From NCBI RefSeq assembly GCF_004664715.2, contig NC_051082.1, forward strand, positions 8,190,498 to 8,254,497: a stretch of 64,000 nucleotides of DNA, given 5' to 3'. The position numbers and the translations under genes were made by a program. Shown here piece by piece: positions 21,556-32,885 of this stretch; the first letter of the stretch is position 1, and the number at the start of each line of letters is the position of its first letter. This stretch comes from Peromyscus leucopus. Its lineage: Eukaryota > Chordata > Mammalia > Rodentia > Cricetidae. The notes beneath the pieces were generated by a model. It did not search any database. It had not been told where the DNA came from and saw nothing but the letters and a program-made list of their open reading frames with translations.

Positions 21556-21750
21556 GGCTAGAGAGATGGCTCTGCAGTTAAGAATGGGCCCTGTTCTTAA
21601 AGAGGATCCGAATTCAGTTCCCAGGAGCCATAGCGCGTGGCTCACAACCTCCTGGAGCTCCAGCTCCAGGGCATTCAATAACCCTGTCCTCCTCAGGTAC
21701 CTGCATTCATACATGCACACACCCAGAGGTGCACACACTTGAAAAAATAA
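21556..21750 (+). repeat. B2 SINE, diverged
   Basis: ggctagagagatggctctgc, gtggctcacaacctcctgg and ctgtcctcctcaggtacctg. Confidence 0.75.
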
Positions 21751-21782
21751 TGTTTTTAAAAAGTGTTCTGTTAAAAATAACC

Positions 21783-21960
21783 GTTTTTTTTTTTTGTTTT
21801 TTTTTTTTTTGGTTTTTCGAGACAGGGTTTCTCTGTGTAGCTTTGCGCCTTTCCTGGAACTCGCTTTGGAGACCAGGCTGGCCTCGAACTCACAGAGATC
21901 CGCCTGGCTCTGCCTCCCAAGTGCTGGGATTAAAGGTATGAGGCGCCACCACTGCCTGGC
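21783..21960 (-). repeat. B1 SINE next to an L1 copy
   Basis: Minus-oriented young B1 with a T-rich tail. taaaaataacc flanks it at 21772-21782 and 21962-21972. The same sequence recurs at the far end of the neighbouring L1 (23421-23431). Confidence 0.93.
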
Positions 21961-21972
21961 CTAAAAATAACC

Positions 21973-23420
21973 TTTTTTTTTTTTTTTTTCCACTTTATTT
22001 TCTTTTTTTTTTGTGATATATATTTTTTATTTTACAATGCCATTCAGTTCTACATATCAGCCATGGGTTCCCCTATTCTCCCCCCTCCCACGCCCTCCCC
22101 TTACCCCCAGCCCACCCTCCATTCCACCTCCTCCAGGACAAGTCCTCCCCCGAGGACTGAGATCAACTTGGTAGACTCAGTCCAGGCAGGTCCAGTCCCT
22201 TCCTCCCAGACTAAGCCAAGTGTCCCTGCATAAGTTCCTGGTTTCAAACAGCCAACTCATGCAATGAGCACAGGACTTGGTCCCACTGCCTAGATGCCTC
22301 CCAAACTGATCAAGCCAATCAACTGTCTCACCTATTCAGAGGGCCTGATCCAGCTGGGAGCCCCTCAGCCTTTGGTTCATAGTTCATGTATTTCCATTCA
22401 TTTGGCTATTTTTTTTCAATAATTGAGTAAAACTGAAATTTATTATATGCCACAGTCGTCCTAGGGACCTCCATGCTATATATATATAGCCTCTATGGTT
22501 CTATGGGTTGTGGTCTGATTGTTCATTTTATATCTAGAATCCACCAATGAGTACATACCATAACTGTCTTTCTGGGTTTGGGTTACCTCACTCAGGATGA
22601 TTTTTTCTAGTTCCATCCATTTGCCTGCAAATTTCATGCTTTCATTGTTTTTCTCTGCTGAGTAGTACTCCATTGTGTATATGTACCACATTTTTTTCAT
22701 CCATTCTTCCGTTGATGGGCATCTAGGTTGTTTCCAGGTTCTGGCTATTACAAATAGTGCTGCTATGAACATAGCTGAGCATGTATCTTTATGGTATGTA
22801 TCAGCATTCTTTGGGTATATGCCCAAGAGTGGGATGGCTGGGTCTTGAGGTAGTTCCATTCCTAATTTTCTGAGAAACTGCCATACTGATTTCCACAGTG
22901 GTTGTACAAGTTTACATTCCCACCAACAGTGGAGGAGTGTTCCCTTTGCTCCACATCCTCTCCAACATTGGTTGTCATTGGTGTTTTTGATCTTAGCCAT
23001 TCTAACAGGTGTAAGGTGGTATCTCAGAGTCGTTTTGATTTGCATTTCTCTGATGATTAAGGATGTTGAGCATTTCTTTAAATGTCTTTCAGCCATTTGT
23101 AGTTCTTGTTTTGTGAATTCTCTGTTTAGCTCTTTAGCCCATTTTTTAATTGGACTGTTCAGTGCTTTGATGTCTAGTTTCTTGAGTTCTTTATGTATTG
23201 TGGAGATCAATCCTCTGTCGGATGTGGGGTTGGTGAAGATCTTTTCCCAATCTGTTGGCTGTCTTTTTGTCTTATTGACTGTGTCTTTTGCCCTGCAAAA
23301 GCTTCTCAGTTTTGAGAGGTCCCATTTATTAATGGTTGTGCTCAGTGTCTGTGCTGTCGGTGTTTTATTTAGGAAATGGTCTCCAGTCCCAATGCGTTCA
23401 AGAGTGCTTCCTATCTTCTT
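21973..23420 (-). mobile_element. 5'-truncated rodent L1 (ORF2 3' end and 3' UTR)
   Basis: Minus-oriented, with the poly(A) seen as T16 at 21973. The 3' UTR runs to about 22475. The ORF2 C-terminal part (about 310 codons, 23418-22476) is open and contains the [18 protein letters not shown] motif and YIYTMEYYSAEKNN, both typical of L1 ORF2p. It is 5'-truncated, so it lacks ORF1, endonuclease and RT core and cannot be autonomous. Target duplication taaaaataacctttt at 21962-21976 and 23421-23435. Confidence 0.95.
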
Positions 23421-23435
23421 TAAAAATAACCTTTT

Positions 23436-23849
23436 AATGAAGGCTGGGAAGAGAGACAGGATTCCCTTGGAAGAATAAGAACAAATGTTAGCCTTTCCTT
23501 GTTTGACACTGTGGCGAAAAGGGTGGTGTGGGCTCAGAAAGACTAAAAAAGCCACGGTTTTCAGGTCCGTTAGTGTGCCACCTGCCTGGCCCTGAGTAAG
23601 TTGGGTGACATTGGAAGCATCAGATGTTCTCTTCTGTCCCAGAAGGATATGTGGCTCTCCGGGGTCTTAGAATGAGTGGATGAAGGGCCCCGTGTCGACC
23701 CCGAGCACAGTGACGAGCATTGACGACCCCATCAGCGGTGGACGTCGCTTCTCCCCACCCCTTGAAACCGTTTTCTCTGGCCGCCTTTGCTGTGCTCTCA
23801 CGGATCATTGCTCCACTGAATGACACACTCCAGAAAGAACAAGGAGTAA
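23436..23849. other. Unique intronic segment
   Basis: Moderately CpG-containing around 23.68-23.80 kb. No exon recognised. Confidence 0.4.
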
Positions 23850-23945
23850 CTCTACATACAGGGAAACTGAGGCTCCGGGAGCCAGTGACTTCCCAAGATC
23901 ACCAAGACAGTAGCAAGCCTGACCCCGGTGAGCTAGGTGTGGTTT
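23850..23945 (-). repeat. MIR SINE (ancient)
   Basis: gggaaactgaggctccggga then gtgacttcccaagatcacca is the reverse complement of the MIR core. Confidence 0.75.
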
Positions 23946-24107
23946 CTTTGTCCTTCGGTGCTGGGGGCAGAGGCAGGAGCTAGCTCTGCCCCGGGGCTGG
24001 CTTTTCATTTGGAAGCCACCCCGCCTCCATCCTCACCTTCTATCCTCCACGGTCCCATAAGCGCCTTAGTAGGATGCTAGGACACTGTGACAATTGTCCA
24101 GTGTCTC

Positions 24108-24208
24108 CTTTAAATTTTTTTTTTAATTTTATAATGTTATGTGGGTGTCATTCTGTCTGCTTGTATGTATGTCTGTCTCTTTCTGCTGAACCAGCTCTCC
24201 AGCCCCTA
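24108..24208 (-). repeat. B2 SINE fragment
   Basis: T-rich start, then ctgctgaaccagctctccag. Confidence 0.6.
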
Positions 24209-24389
24209 GCCTCATCTTTCTGTCCTTCCAGGGTACACAGACACTTTCTGACTTCCTCAAGGGAGGACACCAATTTTCTTCATCTAGTCAAAGACCCCAA
24301 CCAATCTCTGGGCCTATTAAACTCGGGGCAGATTTAGCAACATATTCTTGGGTTTGAGTACCCCATTTCTCTCACACACTTACTTTCTG

Positions 24390-24470
24390 TGTATGGGGTA
24401 TTGCTGGGGGTCACCTGTGGAGGTCGGAGGACAACTGGTGGGAGCCAGTTTGCTCCTGCCACCTTCCCCC
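24390..24470 (-). repeat. B3 SINE fragment
   Basis: tgtggaggtcggaggacaac then gtgggagccagtttgctcc. Confidence 0.6.
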
Positions 24471-24700
24471 TCAGCCATGTCACCTGCCTGTTAGCCATGC
24501 ACTTCCTGCCTGGCCATCCACGGTCCCATCTTTGCCCTGCCCTCTCAACACCTCCGTCCCTCATCTTCAGGATTCTTTGGGGGTTTCTGGAGTGTTTTTC
24601 ATGGACCCAGGGCCATCGTTAGTGAGACCTCTAACTACCCTGCGCTTCTCTCTCGAGTTTTCTTAAGTATATGCTTTCCTTGTTCTAGAATATTCTTTCT

Positions 24701-24858
24701 TTCTTTTTTGGTTTTTTTCGAGACAGGGTTTCTCTGTGCAGTTTTGCGCCTTTCCTGGAACTCACTTGGTAGACCAGGCTGGCCTTGAACTCACAGAGAT
24801 CCACCTGGCTCTGCCTCCTGAGTGCTGGGACTAAAGGCGTGCGCCAGAACCGCCCGGC
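24701..24858 (-). repeat. B1 SINE, young
   Basis: Minus B1 ending gccagaaccgcccggc. Perfect 15-bp target duplication tagaatattctttct at 24686-24700 and 24859-24873. Confidence 0.96.
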
Positions 24859-24873
24859 TAGAATATTCTTTCT

Positions 24874-25215
24874 GATAGTCCATTCTGGGTTTACACTTCC
24901 CTTCTCTGTTGCAGAGGTTCATCTTCTTGGTTTTAAAAAAGGACAATCTCTTACATTTCTAACCTTGCAACAGATACCTTAATTATTGAATTGTACTGAA
25001 CTGTAACACTTTAGATACAAACTAGTATTTAAGTATAGTTATGGAGATAATTATAGAATACAATTGTCGCTTCAGGCAAAGATGATAGGGACAAGTTCCT
25101 GAGGGAAGATTACCTCTGAGCATGACAGTTGGAATGTCTGACATCAGGAGGCATCAGGAACCGAGGACTTGGAAAGATCCATGGTCATTTTTAACATTTC
25201 ACTTTTACTCTCTTA
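24874..25215. other. Unique AT-rich intronic segment
   Basis: Nothing recognised. Confidence 0.4.
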
Positions 25216-25216
25216 A

Positions 25217-25322
25217 TTTTTCGAGACAGAGTTTCTCTGTGTGGCCCTAGCTGTCCTGGAACTTGTTTTGTAGACCAGGCTGGCCTCTGCCTCAGAGATC
25301 CACCTGACTCTGCCTCCTGAGT
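25217..25322 (-). repeat. B1 SINE, truncated
   Basis: tttttcgagacagagtttc through gatccacctgactctgcctc. Confidence 0.85.
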
Positions 25323-25593
25323 TCACTTTGACTGTTGATGTTGGGCTCTATTACACTGTTTCCTTGGATGGTGTTCTTATTAGTTGTGTCCTTTGGAATT
25401 TTGTACTTTCTCTGAGGTTTAAAAACAGAAGATGGTGGTGATATAAGTCACCTCCACACACTGTTCTTTCGAAGCAAAGGACCTTCCTTTCTAGAACGAT
25501 CAATTAGTAGCTGAGCACAAATCAACTTGGGTGGTCTCCACCTTTCAGACTGAATTCTTCTCTCCAACACTTGCTAATTCTGGCAAGTGTTTT

Positions 25594-26449
25594 GTTTTTT
25601 TAATTAATTAATTTATTTTTCTATTATCAGCTTGATACAGTATAAATTCTTATCCTAATAGTGAAATGTTTCATTGAGGCTTGCCCAGTGATTGAGTAAA
25701 ACCAAAACTTGTTATAAGCCACAGTCATCCTAGGGTCCCCCCTGCGATATAGCCTCCCTGGATCTGTGGGTTACAGTCTGATTGTTCTTTGCTTTATATC
25801 TAGAATCCACTTATGAGTGAGTACATACCATGTTTGTTCTTCTGGGTTTGGGTTACCTCACTCAGGATGATTTTTTCTAGTTCTATCCATTTGTCTGCAA
25901 ATTTCATGCTGTCATTGTTTTTCTCTGCTGAGTAGTACTCCATTGTGTAGATGTACCACATTTTCTTAATCCATTCTTCAGTTGACAGGCATCTAGGTTG
26001 TTTCCAGGTTCTGGCTATTAAGAATAGTGATGCCATGAACATAGTTAAGCATGTATCTTTGTGGTATGATTGAGCATTCCTTGGGTATATGCCCAAGAGT
26101 GGTATGGCTGGGTCTTGAGGTAGATCGATTCCCAATTTTCTAAGAAACCGCCATACTGATTTCCACAGTGGTTGTACAAGTTTGCATTCCCACCAACAGT
26201 GGAGGAGTGTTCCCCTTGCTCCGAATCCTCTCCAACATAGACTGTCATTAGTGGTTTTTTGTTTTTTTGTTTTGTTTGTTTGTTTTTGTTTTTTCGAGAC
26301 AGGGTTTCTCTCGTGTAGCTTTGCGCCTTTCCTGGAACTCACTTGGTAGCCCAGGCTGGCCTTGAACTCACAGAAATCTGCCTGCCTCTGTCTCCCGAGT
26401 GCTGGGATTAAAGGCGTGCGCCACCACCCGGCTAGTGTTTTTGATCATA
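25594..26449 (-). mobile_element. 5'-truncated rodent L1, with internal B1
   Basis: Minus-oriented L1 ORF2 C-terminal segment ([32 protein letters not shown]), ending with the stop near 25800, then a short 3' part. A 14-bp target duplication, ctggcaagtgtttt, lies at 25580-25593 and 26450-26463. A B1 is inserted at about 26256-26432. Paralogous to the copy at 21973-23420 but truncated further. Confidence 0.95.
26256..26432 (-). repeat. B1 SINE inside an L1
   Basis: Minus B1 with a T/GT-rich tail. Flanked by tagtg[g]ttttt on the left (from 26249) and tagtgttttt on the right (from 26433). L1 sequence resumes with gtttttgatca. Confidence 0.93.
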
Positions 26450-26463
26450 CTGGCAAGTGTTTT

Positions 26464-27165
26464 TGTTTCACTTCTGTTCACCTTCAATCTCCCCACTAGC
26501 ATTTGGGGTCCACAAAGGAGGGGTTCTTGTCGCTTTGACTTAATGCTTTCACCCCAGCTAGTTGCTTAGTGAGTGTTTGTTGAATGTCTAGTAGAAGTCT
26601 GCCTTGAGCCAGTTCTCCAATTGGTTGGCTACAGGAGTTTCGTTCTTTTGAACATAAGGAAGTAAAAATCCTGAGGAAGAAAAGATAGTTTGGAAGCATT
26701 TTCATGTCCACTTTACTCTCTGGGTATTGTCTTTTGGACCGGCCTCTCATTCACTCTTATTTTTGACCATACAAGCCAGGAAGGATGCATCTCAGGCTGG
26801 AGAAAAACCTATGAACACTGTTCGCTGTAAGGAAACCTCTCTGGTGCCTGGCACAGAACACTTAAACCCACAGTAATACTGAGTCCCGGCGCAGGAGCAT
26901 TAACTCCTTGGAGACTTTTCACCTGGTTTCCATTGGTTGTGATATTGACGATGGAAACTGGTCAGCTCAAACTCCTGATGTTATTTTGGGGGTGTTATCA
27001 GCTTTCTGCATGTATGAGTAATTCGTTTAAGCCTGAATTAAAATAACTGAGCACTGACGACATCTTGCCTGCCGGCACCCACAGCCACCACCTCCAACGT
27101 GCACTTGGAATACCAAGGACACACAAACCCTCACCTCCACGTACCAGGGTCTGGAAAAGGTCTTT
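26464..27165. other. Unique intronic segment
   Basis: A weak MIR/L2-like patch (gagtgtttgttgaatgtct) near 26572. Otherwise nothing recognised. Confidence 0.4.
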
Positions 27166-27179
27166 TTCCATCGTCTCCC

Positions 27180-27282
27180 CGTGTGAACCAGGCTGGCCTT
27201 GAACTTGCCATCCTCCCACCTTAGCACCCCCCCCCCCAATGCAGGGGGGTTACTGGTGTGAGCCACCAAGCCTGAAAAACCT
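27180..27282 (-). repeat. Old B1-like SINE
   Basis: gaaccaggctggccttgaac, a C11 run, then ggtgtgagccaccaagcctg. Confidence 0.65.
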
Positions 27283-27539
27283 TTTCAGGCTTCCAGTGGA
27301 GGCCTGATCACGAGGCTTTTTAGAGTAAACGTGAACTGCTGTCAGCTTTACCAATTGCCAGCTGAGTGTCTTCTGTCTCCGTCATATGAAACTTTTCTTC
27401 CCCTTTTATATACAAAATCTACCAGATCCCAGGCCATGTTCTGGTCACCACAATGTTCTAGTGCCAGGAACCTTGAGAAAGTGACAGGGTTAGATAGTGA
27501 GTTGGACCTCGGGTTTATATAGGCTCGATTATTTTTTAA

Positions 27540-27557
27540 AGTTTTTTTTTTTTTAAA

Positions 27558-27608
<51 letters not shown>

Positions 27609-27780
27609 TGCACGTATGGGGGTATGTGCCCAGGGAAGCCAGAAGTGGCTTTGGATCCCTTGGAACTAGAACTGCAGGCAGCTATGAGCCTTTCGATGTG
27701 GCTGCTGGGATCCAAACTCCAGACCTCTGGTAGAGCTGCAAGCCCTCCTAACCGTGGAGCCCTCTTCCTTCCCAGCCTCT
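27540..27780 (-). repeat. B2 SINE with (TG)n at its tail end
   Basis: (TG)n at 27562-27607, then minus-oriented B2 body (gggaagccagaagtggctt, gctgggatccaaactccag). An old B1 fragment follows to about 27850. Confidence 0.8.
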
Positions 27781-28155
27781 CCCTCCACCACTCATTTCTG
27801 ACACAGCCTCTCACTAAGTTGCCCAGGCTGTCCTTGAACTCACCCTGAAGCCCACACAGGCTTTGAAGCCCCTCTGTAGCCTGAGCAAGACTTGAAACTG
27901 GGAATCATCCTGTTTCATCCTCCCTACTCTCTAGGACAGGCTCAGTCATGGCGAGTTTTCGAGAAATCACAAAAACCTGTTGAAGTTAAATGTCCGCAGC
28001 CCTTTCAAATCAGGCGATCGCCAGTCCATAATGAGCCTTGCTGCATGGTTCTCAGTTTGAACTTAGGGTGGTAGTGTCCTAGATCCTAGATGTTCCTGGT
28101 TTGGTAAAGCCAACCTTAAATCTTCAGGGAATTGATAGATAGTTGAGAGAGACAG

Positions 28156-28157
<2 letters not shown>

Positions 28158-28215
<58 letters not shown>
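28158..28215. repeat. (GA)n microsatellite
   Basis: About 28 GA units. It lies about 180 nt upstream of the candidate 5' UTR exon. Confidence 0.95.
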
Positions 28216-28220
<5 letters not shown>

Positions 28221-28393
28221 CAAATGAACGGCAGACTGGCACCACCCAGAGGCACACGCACCTGCAAGGGCCAATGGGCGTCGGAACAGGAAATGCGGCA
28301 TGCAGGCTGCTGGGCCTGATAGCACCGTGGGGCACCCTGCTCATGCTTCTTTATCTGTAGTTCCTCATAAGGATTTTCTGGGGTTTCTTGCAG

Positions 28394-28487
28394 ACTTCTC
28401 GTTCCTAAACCTCGAAGAGACGGCACTGTAGATTCGAAGAGTAAAATGTGAAGACATCTTGACCGCTCTTCATTCTCAAGGAACCCG
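28394..28487 (+). other. Taok3: Candidate Taok3 5' UTR exon 2 (94 nt)
   Basis: A 94-nt segment bounded by a pyrimidine-rich acceptor (ttttctggggtttcttgcag, AG at 28392-28393) and a consensus donor CCCG|GTGAGT (GT at 28488-28489). It lies in a stretch free of SINEs. It has no extended open frame: its ATG at 28446-28448 is followed at once by TGA at 28449-28451. Position, orientation and lack of coding fit an internal 5' UTR exon of Taok3. I cannot confirm it without transcript data, and a pseudo-exon is the alternative. Confidence 0.5.
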
Positions 28488-30164
28488 GTGAGTGCCTTCT
28501 GGGATGCTTTCACGGCCTCCTAACAGGGTGTGTCCCATGAAAAGCTCACGGAGCACCCAGGCAGAGGGACGAGGGGCGCGTTCACGTAGCCCGATGCTGT
28601 GGACGTCTTTATGGAGGACAGTGCCCTGGCCTGGCTTGGCCTGGCGTTTGCAGGCATTGACCAAATGTCATGGATTTTTACATGGTGTTTATTTAGCTCA
28701 CGCCTGTTCTCTTTGGTGGGAACTGGGGGTACAGGGGTGGGGAGGTGCGGACGAGAGACTTGTTTTAGAACATTCCTTCCCCAAATGTCAAAATACAAAG
28801 CCCTGTAAAGTGCTCTTGAGGCTCCGGGTCTGACCAGGAAGTACTGCTTAAGTCTCACTTGAGTGTCTGTGAAGAGCTTCCTTTCTCAGGATCTGAAGGC
28901 GCTTGACAGCCTAGGGTGTCCTTGTCACTGAAGTTGATCTCAGGTTTATCTTGCCGGGGAGCCAGCCTTTCAAAGAAATTCACCTCGCAGGCTTATCGAC
29001 TGCTGAGGGAGGCGGGCTTCCATGGAAAACCTCTGTCGTGTCGCCTTGGGGCCTACGTTTCGGGCAGCCCATTGCGAGTAAGCGTGCTTGGTTTTTAGTT
29101 TTACACTGAATGTCCCATTATACAGCCCCTTATGTTGACACAGTGCTCACACACGGGAGCCACTTGAACTTGGTGTTGAATTTCACATGAGCCCTTAGGA
29201 CCTTCGCTCAAAGTCCAGCCGAGAAACCTAAGGCCGAGGCTCGGCCGACACACAGGCTATGTTCAGTTAGTGGTTTGACAGAGTTGGGCTTTTGTGTCCA
29301 TTTTTCAAAACTTAGATTTTTTTTTTTTTTAAGTTTTCCCTCTTTCTTCTGGATAAGCAAAGCGAAGGCCAGGCTGCCAACAGAATGTCATAATCTTGGC
29401 AGAAAAGCCCGTGAAGAAAACTTTCAAAATATGCCAAAGGTTACCTTTTTAAAGGTGGACGCCGCCTACCCTAATGGGTGCCCGCCACCCCCAGCATTAA
29501 AGTAACATCTCGATAGTAAACTACTCAAAATGGCAGAGGGTCTGTCCCAGACCTTAAAAATATCACTTCCTATTTTTCTTACTTCAAAGAAAGGGAAAAT
29601 AGGGCAGAAAGCAGAGGAGTTTCTCACATATAATTCCAAACATAGAGACACAAAGATCAAAGAGTTTGGCCACAGTTACTCGGTTTTGCAATTTTTTGAA
29701 ATCATTTTAGGGACTAGGCTTAGTTACTTAGTAAAGTGGAGAGGAAAATGCCTTAGCGTTGAGGTCATTAATTTCTGGGCAGCTCTAGTCCATAAAATAA
29801 AGTCAGATGACGCAAGCAAGGAGGTAACTTTTGATTGGCAGCCCGCTACTTCGTAAGTTAGTTAGTCTAAAACATCCTCTGCCCGAACACTGCCCCGTGA
29901 ATCTCTTTTAACAACGGCTTTACTAGGCAATCCCCGCAAGGACTGAACGAGATGCGTGGGCTGCCATTCAGCCCTGGACAAACTCTAGCATCCTCCATGT
30001 CCCGTGTGTACATTGATTCTTGTCGTTCTGCGTAGGAGGCATTGTTTGTTCAAGAATGTGTGTGGTGGGGTGTGCTGCTCATGGTGGGGAGGTCTATTAA
30101 AGAAAAGAGGAAATTAAAAATTTCAGATAATCTTTGAAATATGATGCCAAATCGTGGGGGTGTG
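28488..30164. other. SINE-free intronic block
   Basis: About 1.7 kb with no recognised SINE, L1 or microsatellite apart from a T14 run near 29320. The sequence looks unique. Candidate enhancer-like DNA, but I recognise no specific element. Confidence 0.5.
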
Positions 30165-30168
30165 TGTT

Positions 30169-30170
<2 letters not shown>

Positions 30171-30206
<36 letters not shown>
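30171..30206. repeat. (TG)n microsatellite
   Basis: About 17 TG units with a nearby TATG interruption. Confidence 0.9.
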
Positions 30207-30209
<3 letters not shown>

Positions 30210-30213
<4 letters not shown>

Positions 30214-30870
30214 AAGTAATATAAATTGCAGCCTCTCAGAACTGCCAGGATGGGCTGAATGTAGATTCACAGTCCTGCTTCAGGTCAGAGCTGGGAGTGG
30301 GTGGGGAGAGGAAGTGGGCGTGGCCTCACCCTGACAGATGATTTCAGATTTTCTGGAGTTAGGGAAGGTGGAAGTCAGTCACTTGCTGCTGCGTGCCATT
30401 CATTCATCTGTGCTTGTTGATTTACCCAGGGCCAACCGTGTGCCGGTTCCATCCAGAGGACAGGGCTCTCTCTCCAGAGTAAGTTGACACGACACAGGCT
30501 GACCCTTCTCTCTAGTTTCCCGGGGTCATAGTCCTTATCTCTGGCCCGCGAAGATCACATGGACCCCTTTTGTACAAGGCCACATGTTAGCAGAAAGCGG
30601 GGGAGGGGGCAGGCAGAGTTTCACAGTGAGAGTCCTGTGTTTCCTGTTTTAAATTATTGCAGAGTCAGTGTGTGAGAACCTCCCGACACATTGGGACCAT
30701 CATACAAAACATTAAAGAAGAATCAAAAACTCCTGGGACGGGGCCTGAAGTTCTAGATTGTTCTGGTTCAGCCCTGGTGGCAACATAAAAAGGAAGCCTT
30801 CAGAGGAAACGTGACATCTGGGCTCAGATGCTTAGGAATTGCAGAGGCAAGTTATTTTTAGAAGTGTCTT
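30210..30870. other. Unique intronic segment
   Basis: No SINE or exon recognised. A short MIR/L2-like stretch near 30.40-30.45 kb is too weak to call. Confidence 0.4.
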
Positions 30871-30874
30871 AGGA

Positions 30875-31048
30875 GTGTGTATGTATGTGTGTGTGTGTGT
30901 GTGTGTATGTTTGTATGTCTGTGTGTGTGTGAGTGTATGTATTTGTATGTGTGTGTGTGTACACACACATATACATTATATATATGTATATATAACTCAT
31001 GCACACATACACATATAAATGTGTATATATACATACATACACACATAG
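30875..31048. repeat. Compound (TG)n/(CA)n/(TA)n alternating purine-pyrimidine tract
   Basis: A TG-rich left half joins a CA-rich right half through tatatatatgtatatata. The two halves are largely complementary, giving Z-DNA and cruciform potential. Confidence 0.9.
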
Positions 31049-31081
31049 AGATAGGAACTTTGAAAGTTCCTTTCAAAGTTA

Positions 31082-32320
31082 AGCTTCAGTTGCCCCAGAT
31101 TGGCCTGTCCCTGCACAGTCTCAGGAAACACTTTAAAGCATTTTAATGCCATCTGCCAGCCCTCATCAGTCCTGCACAGGCTGATAGCTGATAGCATCTT
31201 TTTTTTTTTTTCTTGTGTACCATCTGACCTTGATGTGATGTGAGTGTCCTGCCAAAAGGGGACAGTAAGACTCTAACTCTAGCAGGGTCCCACCCACCCC
31301 CTGGGACAGTTCAGGGCGTCAGAGAACCTGTCATTTGTGTCCACAACACAGTTCTTAGAGGATGGCCCACCCTGACCCCTGCACTGTGGCTCATGGTCAG
31401 CCTCATTGTGTTCCTTTGGTTTTCGTCACGTGCACTTGCGGTTGGCACAGGAATGTGTCTGCCACCTGCTCATTCCATCGCCTCACACACCCGCTAACCT
31501 CCTGGAAGACTCAGATGTCTCAAACTGGAAAGTGGGCGTTGGCCAGAGACCCTACTTCCCAAGATCAGTGTAGGAATAAGTAAGAGAATGTCTGCGAAGC
31601 CAAAAGTTGACCGTACATCAAGGCAAGAGCCCATGACTGATGTCTGGTGGCTACGTTTGTTCTTGCTGCTTCTGGAGTAAGATAGCTCCCAGTCACAGCC
31701 TAACCGGAAAATGACCGTGGGAAGAAAAATAGTGCACAAGCTATGTGAGGTCACAGAGTGTCAGGAGAAGACCAGTGCTGTGGACATGCAGATGGGACCT
31801 GCTGATGTCCTTCATCTTCTCACCCTGTTCCGTGCTACCCAGGCCAAGAGGGTGGGAGGAAGTCGGGGAGGAAGCAGAGTTGGCTGTAGATACAGTAATT
31901 ATTAGTCGAGATGATTATTCGGTCTGATGGAGACTCATCTTTAGCACCATTTCCTCTTTGCCACCTCCCCCTTGAGAATTTCCTCCCCATCCGATAGAAC
32001 TCAGAAAAACTCAGGAAAGCAGTGTGGCCAACGAAGTATGGGTGTATTTTCAAATTACTTGTGTGTGCATGTGTGCGCATGTGTACGAGGGCACACTGGC
32101 TGTTCATGCATGTGTCCGGGCCTCTGTCTCTGGTCAGTAGTAGGGTTATGGACACATCACCACGTCCCGCTTCCGCCTGGCGCTGGGGACCCGACTCTTT
32201 AGTCCACGCGCTGTTTTCTCTGGCGTGGCCACATCAGGTTGAGACTGTATTTCAGCACCTTGGGTCAACGGAAGAAGAACTCTCGGGTGTTTCTTTAGCC
32301 AGAAGCAGAAGATAAAGAAG
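31082..32320. other. Unique intronic segment
   Basis: T12 near 31200 and a weak GTT repeat at 32322-32341. No exon recognised. Confidence 0.4.
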
Positions 32321-32782
32321 GTTTTGTTGTTGTTGTTGTTTTTACTGTCTATCTCTGGTAAGGAACCAGTAAACTTTGATGAGTTGAAGACGTGATGATG
32401 TTCATGGGATGGGCGAAGCAGATGTGAAATTTGGAAACACTGGCAATAAATGAATAAACCAAGAAACTGTCCCCTTGTTGAGGACTATGTAGCCTCTGTG
32501 GACATAGTCCTGACACTTGAAAGTCCTGGTCTCCGTCTGTAGCATGACCCCCCGCCTCCTGCTTCTGGATTCCTCTATGTGTGTTCCTTGTATCCGGAAG
32601 CTCCCAATCAGACATCCTCAACAGTGTGGTAAAATACACTGTTCCCTGTCTCCCCTTCTGACTCAGACCCTGGTGGCCTCATTCACAGGTCACCAAAGTT
32701 GCCTCTCTTCTTCCTGGTCTCACCCCCACCCACTCCAGCTCATTCTGAACAACCTTTTCACTCCTTGTGTCTTTGTGGATAG

Positions 32783-32885
32783 TGGAGACAGTCTCGCTGT
32801 GTGCAGGCTCGGCTGGCCTCGAACACTCCATCTTCCTGCCTCGCTCTTTTCAGTGCTAAGATTGCAGGCATCATCAGCATACCCC
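32783..32885 (-). repeat. Old B1-like SINE
   Basis: ggctcggctggcctcgaac and gtgctaagattgcaggcatc. Confidence 0.6.

Noticed and set aside
22476..23555. 359-codon minus-strand frame as a host gene
   Set aside because: It is the C-terminal part of L1 ORF2 in a 5'-truncated copy, extended by chance into flanking DNA.
25800..26342. 180-codon minus-strand frame as a gene
   Set aside because: A B1-L1 chimeric frame produced by nested insertion.
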